Shown: piece after piece, positions 43,912-52,684 of the stretch
Layout of the letters: every line of letters begins with the position of its first letter
Position numbering within the stretch: the stretch's first letter is position 1
Assembly: GCF_029168315.1 (NCBI RefSeq)
Contig: NZ_JARGYD010000001.1
Coordinates: forward strand, 186,001 to 250,000
Source: Psychromarinibacter halotolerans
Lineage (GTDB): Bacteria > Pseudomonadota > Alphaproteobacteria > Rhodobacterales > Rhodobacteraceae
Direction: 5' to 3'
DNA length: 64,000 nucleotides
Translations under genes and position numbers: made by a program
Notes under the pieces: generated by a model
The model's input: the letters and a program-made list of their open reading frames with translations, nothing else
Database searches by the model: none
What the model was told of the DNA's origin: nothing

Positions 43912-45423
43912 TCAGACAAGGAAATCGCTTTCAGTGACGCCGGTGGTGCCCGCAAGCAGAACGCGCATGTCGGTGCTGCCGTCGCCGTCGGCATCGACCC
44001 AGACGGTGGTGTTGCCGCCACCCTCGGTGGTGCGCAGTCCCGGCGAACCGGTGTAGCTGCCAAGAATGCTGACGGTCAGCGTCCCCGCGACAAGACCGGT
44101 GAAGTCCAGCACGTCTTCGCCCACGGTGAAATCAAGGATCGTATCCTCGGCGCCCGAGGCGCTGTCCGACACGCGGGTGAAGACGAAATCATCCTGACCG
44201 CTGCCGCCGGACATCTCGTCGATGCCAAGCCCGCCTTTCAGCGTATCGTTGCCGTCGCCGCCGTCCATCGTGTCGTTGCCGATCCCGCCGAACAGCAGGT
44301 CGTCGCCTTCGCCGCCCTCCATGATGTCGGCACCGGCGCGGCCCGTCATCTCGTCATCGCCGGTTTGGCCGTAGATCAGGTCGTTGCCGCGCCCGCCGTC
44401 CATCGTGTCCGATCCGGCGCCGCCCTCCATGGTGTCGCGCGACCCGTCGCCGAACAGCATGTTGTCGCCCGAGTTGCCATAGATGCCGTTCTGCGAACTG
44501 TTGCCGGTGCCCGCGAAGTCGCCGCTGCCCAGCAGGCGCAGGTTCTCGATAAAGCCGCCAAGGGTGAAGTCCGTCTCGGCGTTCACCTCATCGACGCCGC
44601 CGCCGGGGGCTTCGAACAGCACCGTGCTGCTGTCATCGACGTAATATGTATCCGCACCGCCGCCGCCAAGGACCCAGCCGACCACGGTCCCTCCGCGTCC
44701 GTCGAACACGTCGTTGCCGTCGCCAAGCTCGACGTCGCCGGCAAGGGTGCCGGCGTTTACCAGCCGGTCGCTGAAAATGCTTAGTCGCACCGACAACACG
44801 GGCCCCGCGATCAGGCCGGTATTGACGACCTCAATAGAGTCGTTGGCAGCGTCGGCCTCGACCCCTGCCACATTCTCGTCCGTGCTTCGGATCTCACCGC
44901 TGTTGTGGACAGAGCCGTATGACGAGATGAATTCGACGCCGCCGCCGCCCGACGCAAGGCCTGTGTTGGTGACGGAAACGTTCGCGGAACCCGTCAGGTA
45001 AATCGCAGACTGGTACATGCCCAGCATGTTGCCGTGGTTTTCGACAATCCCGTTGTCGTAATCGACAAGATACGCCGCCCAGTTGCCCGAAACATCGCCA
45101 GCGTTCTGAAGGAAGCTGTCCGAGCCGATCATGTAGATTGCGGAGTTGCCGGTAATATTCAGCGATCGCACAATCCCATCCGGGCCGATATCGAGACGGT
45201 TGTCGCCCACGTTAGATTCGTCGTCGAACAGGCGAATCGCGTTTCCGGTTACCGCGATGACACTGCCATCAATGGCCACCTCGTGGCCGTTGAAGGGGGT
45301 CTCTGAGCGTTGGACCGCATGGCCCGAGGCAACAACCAGCTCTGCGTCGGAAGATACGTAAAGCCGCTCTTCATCCGCAAGTTCGACGGCCGTGCTTGAA
45401 TCCACCGTTATCGTTATTGTCAT
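43912..45423 (-). CDS. Beta-helix and RTX-repeat calcium-binding protein
   Basis: This 503-residue protein lacks an N-terminal signal. Residues 70-240 hold repeats of the type VxNxGxIxG (ENHGNMLG, VTNTGLASG, VHNSGEIRS, VVNTGLIAG, LVNAGTLAG) typical of adhesin-like beta-helices. Residues about 240-425 hold RTX nonapeptides (GGxGxDxx, such as GGEGDDLLFGG and GGDGNDTLKGG), which bind calcium and mark type I secretion; the C-terminal region is hydrophobic and acidic as in secretion signals. No type I exporter genes are near. Synonymous codons look less GC-biased than in neighbours, and the upstream 120 bp are AT-rich. It may be a surface or released adhesin; no enzyme domain is seen. Confidence 0.85.
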   Translation of the reverse strand: MTITITVDSSTAVELADEERLYVSSDAELVVASGHAVQRSETPFNGHEVAIDGSVIAVTGNAIRLFDDESNVGDNRLDIGPDGIVRSLNITGNSAIYMIGSDSFLQNAGDVSGNWAAYLVDYDNGIVENHGNMLGMYQSAIYLTGSANVSVTNTGLASGGGGVEFISSYGSVHNSGEIRSTDENVAGVEADAANDSIEVVNTGLIAGPVLSVRLSIFSDRLVNAGTLAGDVELGDGNDVFDGRGGTVVGWVLGGGGADTYYVDDSSTVLFEAPGGGVDEVNAETDFTLGGFIENLRLLGSGDFAGTGNSSQNGIYGNSGDNMLFGDGSRDTMEGGAGSDTMDGGRGNDLIYGQTGDDEMTGRAGADIMEGGEGDDLLFGGIGNDTMDGGDGNDTLKGGLGIDEMSGGSGQDDFVFTRVSDSASGAEDTILDFTVGEDVLDFTGLVAGTLTVSILGSYTGSPGLRTTEGGGNTTVWVDADGDGSTDMRVLLAGTTGVTESDFLV

Positions 45424-45547
45424 ATTACTTGCTCCAAGAATTTGGTTTCAGCGCCGATCAATCAATGACGCAAGGTAAAGATTACCACGTTCCAGGAATG
45501 CTTCATAAAAATGCGCGAGCATAGGCGAAAAATTGCACGCATAAGCT

Positions 45548-45582
45548 GAACGCCCCGCCAGCGCGGGGCTGGCGGGGCGTTC
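45548..45582 (-). terminator. Strong terminator after paoC
   Basis: GAACGCCCCGCCAGC (45548-45562) and GCTGGCGGGGCGTTC (45568-45582) form a perfect 15-bp stem with a 5-nt loop. It lies 4 bp beyond the stop of the leftward aldehyde oxidoreductase large subunit gene. No immediate U run is present. The remaining 45424-45547 is AT-rich and should hold the RTX gene promoter. Confidence 0.8.
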
Positions 45583-45586
45583 GGTG

Positions 45587-47785
45587 TCAGACGGCGGGAA
45601 GCTGGTCCAAGTAGCGGTCCAGCGTCACCGGATAATCGCGGATGCGTACTCCGGTCGCGTTGTGAACGGCATTCGCAATCGCCGCCGCCACACCGCACAG
45701 GCCAAGCTCGCCGACGCCTTTCGCCTTCAGGGGCGACGAAACGGCGTCCAGCGTATCAAGGAAGATGACCTCTTGCTCGGGGATGTCGGCGTGTACCGGC
45801 ACCTCGTAGCCCGCAAGGTCATGCGCCGGAAAGTAGCCGCGGGCGTGGTCGACGGCGGCGTCTTCCATCATCGCCGCGCCGACGCCCATGACCATGCCGC
45901 CGATCACCTGACTGCGCGCCGTGATCGGGTTCAGGATGCGGCCAGAGTCGCAGGCCGCCAGCATCCGGCGCAGACGGATCTCGCCCGTCAGAGCGTGCAC
46001 GCCAAGCTCGACGAAATGCGCGCCGAAGGTCGAAACGACCTGTTCGTCGCGGAAGTCGCCAAAGGCTATGCTGTCCTCGACCACGATCTCGCCGTCGGTG
46101 GCCAGTTCGGCAAGTGTCGTCTGCTTGTCGCCGGTCGTAACGCCGCCATTGGCGAAGGTCAGCGTTTCGACATCGTTCACGCCCATGCGGCTTGCGATCT
46201 CTTCGCGCAGGGCAAAGCACGCGGCGTAGACCCCCGCCGTCGACGACGCGGCGCCCCACTGGCCGCCGGACCCGGCGGAGACGGGGAAGTCACTGTCGCC
46301 CAGCCGCACCTCGACGCTGTCCAGCGGCAGGCCCATCGTCTCGGCCGCCGTCTGGGCAAGGATGGTGTAGCTGCCGGTGCCGATGTCGGTCATGTCGGTC
46401 TCGACGATCAGCATGCCCGAGGGTTGCAGCCGCAGCCGCGCGCCCGACGCCATCACCGGTCCGCCGCGATACGCGCCCGCGACACCGTGGCCGATCAGCC
46501 AGTCGCCATCGCGCGTCGCACCGGGGGCGGTGTTGCGGTCGGCCCAGCCGAACGCGTCGGCGCCGGTGCGCAGGGCCTCTACGAAATGCCGCTCCGAGAA
46601 CGGCGTATCCGGGTTTTCCGGGTCCACTTGGGTGTCGTTGATCGCGCGGAACTCGACCGGGTCCATGCCCAGCTCTGCCGCCATCTCGTCCATCGCGATT
46701 TCCAGCCCCATCAGCCCCGCAGCCTCGCCCGGCGCGCGCATCGCGTTCGCCTCGGGCAGGTGCATCTCGGCAAGGTGCGTCACGATCAGCCGGTTGTCGC
46801 CCGCATAGAACTGGCGGGTTTGCGCGGTGGCGTTCTCGCCGGTGCCGCCGGGCAGCGTGTTCGAGATCGCCTCGTGCGAGATCGCGGTGATGCGCCCGTC
46901 GCGGGTGGTGCCGATCCGGATACGCTGGATCGTCATCGCGCGGTGCGTGGTGTTGTTCATCACCATCGGACGGGGCAGGGTGACCTTGACCGGCTGACCC
47001 ACCTTGCGGGCCGCCAGCGCCGCCATCACCGCATCCGCGCGCAGGAACAGCTTCGCGCCGAAGCCGCCGCCGATGTACGGGCTGTCGACGCGGACGTCGT
47101 CCTCGTCGATCTCCAGCGTCGTAGCAAGCGAGGCTTTGTTCCACGCGATCATCTGGTTCGAGGTCCAGACGTTCAGCTTGCCATCGCGCCATTCCGCGAT
47201 GGATGCGTGCGGCTCCATCATCGCGTGGCTGTGGGCGGCGGTGCGGTATTCGCGGTCCAGCGTAACCTCGGCCTCGGCGAAGGCGCCTTCGAAATCGCCG
47301 GTGCGGTTGTCGGGGTCCGAATAGTCGCCCTGTTGCTCGGCCCAAGCGGCCTCTAGGTCGAAGCTGCCCTCGGTGACGTCATAGTCCACCTCGATCAGCG
47401 CCGCGGCGGCGCGGGCCTGTTCGAACGTCTCGGCGACGACGACCGCGATGGCCTGATGATAGTGCCAGATCTCATCCCCACCGAACAGCGGCGCGACGTT
47501 CATGTCGGGCTTCGGCATGTCGGGGTGGTCCAGCGTGCTGACGATGTCGATCACGCCGGGGGCGGCCAGCGCCGCCTCGGTCCGCATCGCGGTGATGCGC
47601 CCGTGGGCGATGGTCGAGCCGACGGGATAGCCAACCAGCTGCTTACCTTCGGTGACGTCGTGGCGTTCATAGGCATAGGGCGCCTGGCCCGACACTTTCA
47701 GCGGACCATCGATGCGGGTTTGTTTCTTGCCGACGACCGTCGCGCTATCGAACAGATTGGTGCCTGCGGGTTCGTTGAACTGCAT
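45587..47785 (-). CDS. paoC: Aldehyde oxidoreductase molybdopterin subunit (PaoC type)
   Basis: This 732-residue subunit of the xanthine dehydrogenase family holds the molybdenum cofactor and oxidises aldehydes to acids, probably in the periplasm by association with the Tat-exported small subunit. Family parts are RIDGPLKVSGQAPYAYER near the start, GGGFGAKLFLRADAVMAA, and the base catalyst in KGVGELG (E693, matching the E. coli PaoC position closely). It is the last gene of a three-gene unit in PaoABC order, followed by a strong hairpin. Substrate preference (aromatic versus other aldehydes) is not visible. A maturation factor like PaoD is not in the window. Confidence 0.9.
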   Translation of the reverse strand: MQFNEPAGTNLFDSATVVGKKQTRIDGPLKVSGQAPYAYERHDVTEGKQLVGYPVGSTIAHGRITAMRTEAALAAPGVIDIVSTLDHPDMPKPDMNVAPLFGGDEIWHYHQAIAVVVAETFEQARAAAALIEVDYDVTEGSFDLEAAWAEQQGDYSDPDNRTGDFEGAFAEAEVTLDREYRTAAHSHAMMEPHASIAEWRDGKLNVWTSNQMIAWNKASLATTLEIDEDDVRVDSPYIGGGFGAKLFLRADAVMAALAARKVGQPVKVTLPRPMVMNNTTHRAMTIQRIRIGTTRDGRITAISHEAISNTLPGGTGENATAQTRQFYAGDNRLIVTHLAEMHLPEANAMRAPGEAAGLMGLEIAMDEMAAELGMDPVEFRAINDTQVDPENPDTPFSERHFVEALRTGADAFGWADRNTAPGATRDGDWLIGHGVAGAYRGGPVMASGARLRLQPSGMLIVETDMTDIGTGSYTILAQTAAETMGLPLDSVEVRLGDSDFPVSAGSGGQWGAASSTAGVYAACFALREEIASRMGVNDVETLTFANGGVTTGDKQTTLAELATDGEIVVEDSIAFGDFRDEQVVSTFGAHFVELGVHALTGEIRLRRMLAACDSGRILNPITARSQVIGGMVMGVGAAMMEDAAVDHARGYFPAHDLAGYEVPVHADIPEQEVIFLDTLDAVSSPLKAKGVGELGLCGVAAAIANAVHNATGVRIRDYPVTLDRYLDQLPAV

Positions 47786-47786
47786 C

Positions 47787-48737
47787 TCAGGCCTCCTTCA
47801 GCATGGCGGCGAGCGTGCGCTCTGCCAGGGTGATCTTGAACGCGTTTTCCTCAGTCGGGCGTGCCCCGTCGAGCAGGCGGGCCATTACCGCAGACGCGCC
47901 GTTCGGCAGCTCTGCATCGGCCTCGGCCGATCGCCACGGTTTGGGCGCGACGCCGCCAAGGGCCACGCGTCCGGTGCCGTCCGGCTGACGGATCAGCGCG
48001 ACCGAGACCAGCGCGAAGGCATAGGACGCGCGGTCGCGGACCTTGTGATAGGCATGCGTGCCGCCGACCGGAGCGGGCAGGGTGACATGGGTGATCAGCT
48101 CGCCCGGCATCAGCGCCGTCTCGTCTTCGGGCGTGTCGCCGGGCAGGCGGTGGAAGTCTTCCAGCGCGATGCGGCGCGTCATGCCGGTGGGGGTCACGGT
48201 TTCGACCACCGCGTCCAGCGCCCGCATGGCAACGGCCATGTCGGACGGGTGCGTGGCGATGCAGGCGTCCGAGGTGCCGATGACGCCAAGCTGGCGGCTG
48301 AAGGCGCCCTGGGTCAGCGCCGCACAGCCCGAACCGGGCGCGCGCTTGTTGCAGGGCTGGGCGGTGTCATAGAAATACGGGCACCGCGTGCGCTGCAGCA
48401 GGTTACCGCCGGTCGTCGCCTTGTTGCGCAACTGGCCCGACGCGCCCGCCGCGATGGCGCGGGTCAGCACGCCATAGTCGCGGCGAATGCGCGTGTCGGC
48501 CGACAGGGCGGTGTTGGTCACCAGCGTGCCGATGCGCAGGCCGCCGTCGTCGGTTTCGGTGATCTCGTCCAGCCCAAGGCCGTTGACGTCGATCAGGTGG
48601 ACCGGGGTTTCGATCTCCAGCTTCATCAGGTCCAGCAGGTTGGTCCCGCCGGCGATGAACTTGGCGCCGGTCACCTCGGCCGCGCGCGCGGCGGCGTCGG
48701 CGGCGTCTGTCGCTCGTTCGTAGCTGAACTGTCTCAT
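47787..48737 (-). CDS. paoB: Aldehyde oxidoreductase FAD/[4Fe-4S] subunit (PaoB type)
   Basis: This 316-residue subunit binds FAD (FIAGGTNLLDLMK near residues 28-40 and ATTGGNLLQ near 107-115) and passes electrons from the molybdenum subunit. Four cysteines, C119, C129, C138 and C159, within RTRCPYFYD, PCNKRAPGSGC and SDAC match the extra [4Fe-4S] site known in E. coli PaoB and absent from ordinary xanthine dehydrogenases. The start at 48737 has CGGAGG upstream and overlaps the small-subunit stop. It precedes paoC by 1 bp. Confidence 0.9.
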   Translation of the reverse strand: MRQFSYERATDAADAAARAAEVTGAKFIAGGTNLLDLMKLEIETPVHLIDVNGLGLDEITETDDGGLRIGTLVTNTALSADTRIRRDYGVLTRAIAAGASGQLRNKATTGGNLLQRTRCPYFYDTAQPCNKRAPGSGCAALTQGAFSRQLGVIGTSDACIATHPSDMAVAMRALDAVVETVTPTGMTRRIALEDFHRLPGDTPEDETALMPGELITHVTLPAPVGGTHAYHKVRDRASYAFALVSVALIRQPDGTGRVALGGVAPKPWRSAEADAELPNGASAVMARLLDGARPTEENAFKITLAERTLAAMLKEA

Positions 48738-49378
48738 GCGCTTTCCTCCGCGACCTGAGTGATGGCGGCGAGGATGTTGGCATAGGCCCCGCAGCGGCAG
48801 ATGTTGCCCGACATCCGTTCGCGGATCTCGGTGTCGGTGATCGCGATCTCGGCGGTCAGGTCGCCGGTGACATGGCTGGGAATGCCGGCGCGGATCTCTT
48901 CGATCACGGCGCGGGCGGATTGGATCTGTCCGGGCGTGCAATAGCCGCACTGGAAGCCGTCGTTCTCGACAAAGGCGGCCTGCATCGGGTCAAGAGTCTC
49001 GGGCGTGCCGATCCCCTCGATCGTTTCGATCTCGTCGCCGTCATGCATCACGGCAAGCGACAGGCAACTGTTCACCCGTGCGCCGTTGACGGTGCAGGTG
49101 CAGGCGCCGCACTGGCCGTGGTCGCAGCCTTTCTTGGTGCCGGTCAGCTGCAGGTGTTCGCGCAAAGCGTCCAACAGGGTGGTGCGGTTGTCGACGGTCA
49201 CCTCGCGCTGTTCGCCGTTGACGGTAAGCTTGACGGTGCTGCTGTCGGGCCCGGCCGGGGTCGGCGCGGAGTCGGTCTGGGCCGCGCCCGAGCGGGGAAG
49301 ACCGGCGGCCAGAGCGGTGGCGGTGGTGCCGGCAAGAAGCGTGCGGCGGCGCAGTTCGAAGTCGATGGGAGGAGACAT
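48734..49378 (-). CDS. paoA: Aldehyde oxidoreductase 2x[2Fe-2S] subunit (PaoA type)
   Basis: This 214-residue subunit carries two [2Fe-2S] clusters: C85, C90, C93, C105 (plant-type) and C144, C147, C194, C196. The N-terminus has a Tat signal (LRRRTLLAG then an Ala-rich stretch to about residue 33), so the heterotrimer is exported to the periplasm as in E. coli. It is the first gene of paoABC and overlaps paoB by 4 bp. The promoter must lie in the 558-bp gene-free stretch upstream. Confidence 0.9.
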   Translation of the reverse strand: MSPPIDFELRRRTLLAGTTATALAAGLPRSGAAQTDSAPTPAGPDSSTVKLTVNGEQREVTVDNRTTLLDALREHLQLTGTKKGCDHGQCGACTCTVNGARVNSCLSLAVMHDGDEIETIEGIGTPETLDPMQAAFVENDGFQCGYCTPGQIQSARAVIEEIRAGIPSHVTGDLTAEIAITDTEIRERMSGNICRCGAYANILAAITQVAEESA

Positions 49379-49936
49379 AGATCGTCCTATTGGCTGAGTT
49401 CACCGGCGAATCCCGGCGGCAATGGCTGTGCGGGCGACCTGTCCGGTTCTGCGCGCGGTCGGCGGAGTGAGGCAGGTCGGTGGGGCCGGGCCCGTGGCCC
49501 GCGCTGTTACTGTGCGAACGTCACCCAAGCGGCTCGGGTTCCGCCGCCTGACGCCGGATCACCTTTGACGAGGGACAGGGGCGCTTGGCGGTCCAAGCCG
49601 GAAGTCCCGGCAGGGCGTCGCACACAGTGCAGGTCATTATCGGATGTACGTCATGGGGTTGTCGGGCAAAGCTCATGTCCTCTTGCAGTTCTGGAACGGC
49701 GGCGCGGACAGCCGGGATGCCGGCCCATGCCAGTCCATCCCCGAACCCCTCGGGATACTCAGACAGGCCGCGTGGGTCGCAGCCAAAGCATCGCGCCGTT
49801 CCGTTTTGGTCATGAAAGCGAGGTAGCCGATCACCCCGCCGGGACTATCCCGGCTCAGCGACTGACACACATGAAGAAGGCTCATCAGTGTGACGCCTGG
49901 CGGTTGGCCGAGCGGGGGTGAGCGCGGAAGGGGCGC
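49379..49936. other. Gene-free stretch upstream of paoA
   Basis: These 558 bp carry no gene I can support: short frames at 49585-49815 (forward) and 49673-49885 (reverse) lack ribosome binding sites, family resemblance and codon bias. The stretch should contain the leftward paoA promoter. Part of it (about 49640-49700) is less GC-rich than its surroundings, which may mark old gene remnants or control sequence. Confidence 0.5.
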
Positions 49937-49938
49937 TC
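49920..49938 (-). terminator. Short hairpin at rpiR stop
   Basis: GAGCGC (49920-49925) pairs with GCGCTC (49933-49938) over a 7-nt loop, overlapping the stop codon of the leftward RpiR-type gene. It is a modest stem without a U run. Confidence 0.4.
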
Positions 49939-50806
49939 AATACGGCGCCAGCCGTTCGCGCATGTCGCGGAACTCGGCCAACGCGCGCATGGTGCGGCCG
50001 TCGTCGATGGTTGCGAGGTCCAGGATCACGGTGTTCGTCACCGTCATCGGCACCACGAGGCTTTGCGACTCGCCCGCCTCGCCGCGCGACACCGCGATGT
50101 GGTGGTCGGGGGCAGGGTCCAGCGCGGCGCCGCGTTTGTCGGTCAGCGCCAGCGTCGTCGCGCCGCGCGTGGCGGCGACCTGCATGATCCGCGCAACCGC
50201 GGCCGGCACCTTGCGGAAGTTGACCAGCCACAGCACGTCGTCGCAAGTCATGCCCGCCACCTGTTCCAGCCACTGATGCTGCATCAGCGACAGGTCGACC
50301 GCGTCATAGCCCGACCGGCGTAATCGCAGCGCAACAAGGTGGCACAGCGGCGCCGCATGGCTCTGGCCGAACAGGAAGACCCGCCGTGCGCCCAGCAGCG
50401 CCTCGGAAAACCCGCGGATGTCGGCGTCGGTCACGCTGGCGCGCAGGACCTCCAGCGCGGTGATCTCGCTGTCCAGAACCGAAGCCAACAGCCCGCCTTC
50501 GCCCGCCTTGGCCAATCGGGCAGCAATGCGGGCGGTCGGGTCCTCGAACTCGCCGTTGCCCTCGACCAGCCGCTGCTGAAGGAAGGCGCGGAACTCGGGG
50601 TAGCCGCCGAACCCCAGCCGTCGCGCCAGCCGCACCGCCGAGGCGGGATGCACCCCGGCGCGAAAGCTGACCTCTTTGCCGTTCTCCATCGCCGCGCGGA
50701 TCGGGTCGCGAACCATCACGTCAAGGATACGGGTGTCCGCCTCGGTCAACTGATCCGAATGGCGGGTGATGAGGTCGTTCAGGAACGTGGTGTCGTGGCT
50801 TTGCAT
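49937..50806 (-). CDS. RpiR/MurR-family transcriptional regulator
   Basis: This 289-residue regulator has an N-terminal RpiR-type helix-turn-helix (about residues 20-80, including SFRAGVHPASAVRLARRLGF, which recognises DNA) and a C-terminal SIS sugar-phosphate binding domain (about 125-250, with ARRVFLFGQSHAAPLCHLVA and TLALTDKRGAAL). It ends the leftward ugp gene row, 54 bp after ugpC, so it likely controls that operon in response to a phosphorylated sugar or glycerol-3-phosphate. Whether it represses or activates cannot be told. Confidence 0.85.
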   Translation of the reverse strand: MQSHDTTFLNDLITRHSDQLTEADTRILDVMVRDPIRAAMENGKEVSFRAGVHPASAVRLARRLGFGGYPEFRAFLQQRLVEGNGEFEDPTARIAARLAKAGEGGLLASVLDSEITALEVLRASVTDADIRGFSEALLGARRVFLFGQSHAAPLCHLVALRLRRSGYDAVDLSLMQHQWLEQVAGMTCDDVLWLVNFRKVPAAVARIMQVAATRGATTLALTDKRGAALDPAPDHHIAVSRGEAGESQSLVVPMTVTNTVILDLATIDDGRTMRALAEFRDMRERLAPY

Positions 50807-50860
50807 CGAGGCAATGGTCCCTTGAACGGGCCGCGTGGTCCAGTCCGGCGGCGCACCGCG

Positions 50861-51883
50861 TCAGACGCGCGCGCCGCTTTGCATGTCGAACAGGTGTGCG
50901 GCGGCGACGTCGTATTCCAGCCAGATCCTGTCACCCGGGGCGGGCAACTCCTGCCCCCGATGGGCGATGGCGGACATGGCGCCCGACTGGGTCTGGCAGT
51001 GCAACACGACCTCTGATCCGGTCATCTCGGTCAGGGTCAACCGCGCCTCGATCGACGCGGCGCCCGGTTTCTTGCGGTGCAGCCGCAAGGTATCGGGGCG
51101 CAGGCCCACCTCGACACCGCGCCGCCCGGTCCAGCCCGTGACCGAGTCGGAGGTGACGAAGTTCATCTTCGGCGTGCCAAGGAAGGACGCGACGAAGCGG
51201 TTGGCGGGCCGGTCGTAGATCGCGGCGGGCGTGTCGAACTGCTGCAGGTGGCCGTCCTTCATCACCGCGATCCGGTCGGCAAGCGACAGCGCCTCTGTCT
51301 GGTCGTGGGTGACGAAGACGATGGTGGCGCCCAGCTGTTGGTGAATGGTCTTGATCTCGGTCCGCATCGCGTTGCGCAGGGCGTTGTCGAGGTTCGACAG
51401 CGGTTCGTCCATCAGAAAGGTCGAGGTATCGCGCGCCATCGCGCGGCCCATCGCCACCCGCTGACGCTGGCCGCCCGACAGCGCACCGGGCTTGCGGTCA
51501 AGGTAGGGCGTCAGCTGCAGCGTCTCGGCCACCTCACGGGCGCGTGCCTCGCGCGTCTTGCGGGGAACCTTGCGCAGTTCCAGCCCGAAGGCGATGTTTT
51601 CCAGCACCGACATATGCGGGTACAGCGCGTAGTTCTGGAAGATCATCGCGATGTCGCGGTCCTGCGGCGGAAGCGCGTTCGCTTGGCGGCCGTCGATGAC
51701 GATCTCGCCGTCCTCGCAGCGTTCCAGCCCCGCGATCAGGCGCAGCAGGGTGGATTTGCCGCAGCCCGAGGGGCCGACGATGACGACAAATTCGCCGTCA
51801 CCGATGTCTAGGTCGACACCATGCAGGACCTGCGGACCGTTGGCATAGCTTTTGCGGATGTTGCGAAGGGTGATCGAGCTCAT
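50861..51883 (-). CDS. ugpC: sn-glycerol-3-phosphate-type ABC ATPase UgpC
   Basis: This 340-residue ATPase belongs to the UgpC/MalK (CUT1) group. Walker A is GPSGCGKST, the Q-loop region MIFQNYALYPHM, signature LSGGQRQR, Walker B FLMDEPLSNLD, switch His VTHDQTEA; a C-terminal TOBE regulatory domain spans about 240-340. It overlaps the ugpQ stop by 4 bp. It energises the permease pair encoded upstream. The presence of ugpQ in the same unit favours glycerophosphate substrates over sugars. Confidence 0.88.
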   Translation of the reverse strand: MSSITLRNIRKSYANGPQVLHGVDLDIGDGEFVVIVGPSGCGKSTLLRLIAGLERCEDGEIVIDGRQANALPPQDRDIAMIFQNYALYPHMSVLENIAFGLELRKVPRKTREARAREVAETLQLTPYLDRKPGALSGGQRQRVAMGRAMARDTSTFLMDEPLSNLDNALRNAMRTEIKTIHQQLGATIVFVTHDQTEALSLADRIAVMKDGHLQQFDTPAAIYDRPANRFVASFLGTPKMNFVTSDSVTGWTGRRGVEVGLRPDTLRLHRKKPGAASIEARLTLTEMTGSEVVLHCQTQSGAMSAIAHRGQELPAPGDRIWLEYDVAAAHLFDMQSGARV

Positions 51884-52647
51884 GCTGCGGTCTCCTTGTG
51901 GAACGCTTCGCGGCGGGCGATGGCAAGGCTGGGGCGGTCGGTGGTGAACACCTTGGCACCCAGCCGCAAGGCGTGGTCGACCTGGTCCGCCGTGTGGGCG
52001 GCCCAACAGCCGAATTCCAGCCCCGCACCCCGGATGTGGTCGCGCAGCGTTTCGGTCGCGGTGTCGACGTTCACGCCGATTTCGGGAATGCCATGCGCTT
52101 TTGCCAGTTCTGCCACGGCGCTGGCGCCAAGCTGGGTCAGCACCGGCGGGCTGACCAGCCACAACAACGGACGGTCGGTGAGGTCGCGCAATTCGTCCAG
52201 CGTCGGCACGAGGAACGAGGTGAAACCGGTGTTGGCCAGCATCCCGCAACGGTCGATCTCGGCCACGACGCGGTGGGCGAAATCGGCATAGGCCACGCCG
52301 CCCGGTCCCGGCTTGATCTCGCAGCGCAGGGTGACGTGGCTGTCCTTGTAGATGTCGCACAGCTCTGCCAGCGAGATCGGGTGCTGCCCGCCGGAATAGT
52401 CGATGACGGCGGCGCGCACGGCGGCCTCGGTCAGGTCGCGGATCGCGCCGGTGCCGTCGGTGGTGCGGTCCAGCGTGGCGTCGTGATGCACCATGATCGC
52501 GCCGTCGGCAGTGGGGTGGACGTCGAACTCGACCTCGTCCACGGGCATGGCGGCGGTGGTGCGGAAGCCGTGCGGCGTGCTGTCGCCGAATTCCAGCGTG
52601 CCGCCCCGGTGCGAGGCGATGCGGGTGAGGGGGGGAAGATCAGTCAT
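51880..52647 (-). CDS. ugpQ: Glycerophosphodiester phosphodiesterase
   Basis: This 255-residue GDPD-fold enzyme cleaves glycerophosphodiesters to sn-glycerol-3-phosphate and an alcohol. Catalytic and metal residues are visible: H13 (SHRG), E40 and D42 (VEFDVHP), H55 (MVHHDATLDRTTDG) and E112-region CEIKPG. It lacks a signal peptide, so it works in the cytoplasm, as E. coli UgpQ does. It sits between ugpE and ugpC, so imported diesters can be hydrolysed at once, supporting the substrate assignment of the transporter. Confidence 0.9.
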   Translation of the reverse strand: MTDLPPLTRIASHRGGTLEFGDSTPHGFRTTAAMPVDEVEFDVHPTADGAIMVHHDATLDRTTDGTGAIRDLTEAAVRAAVIDYSGGQHPISLAELCDIYKDSHVTLRCEIKPGPGGVAYADFAHRVVAEIDRCGMLANTGFTSFLVPTLDELRDLTDRPLLWLVSPPVLTQLGASAVAELAKAHGIPEIGVNVDTATETLRDHIRGAGLEFGCWAAHTADQVDHALRLGAKVFTTDRPSLAIARREAFHKETAA

Positions 52648-52684
52648 TGCGATTTCTTCTTCTTGATGTTCGGGGTAGGGGCGC

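Noticed and set aside
49585..49885. Short open frames in the paoA-rpiR gap
   Set aside because: No ribosome binding sites, no recognisable family and no typical codon bias.
52648..52684. Third copy of the composite terminator element between ugpE and ugpQ
   Set aside because: Only an AAGAAGAAG-like run and a CCCC stretch are present; there are no paired hairpins.
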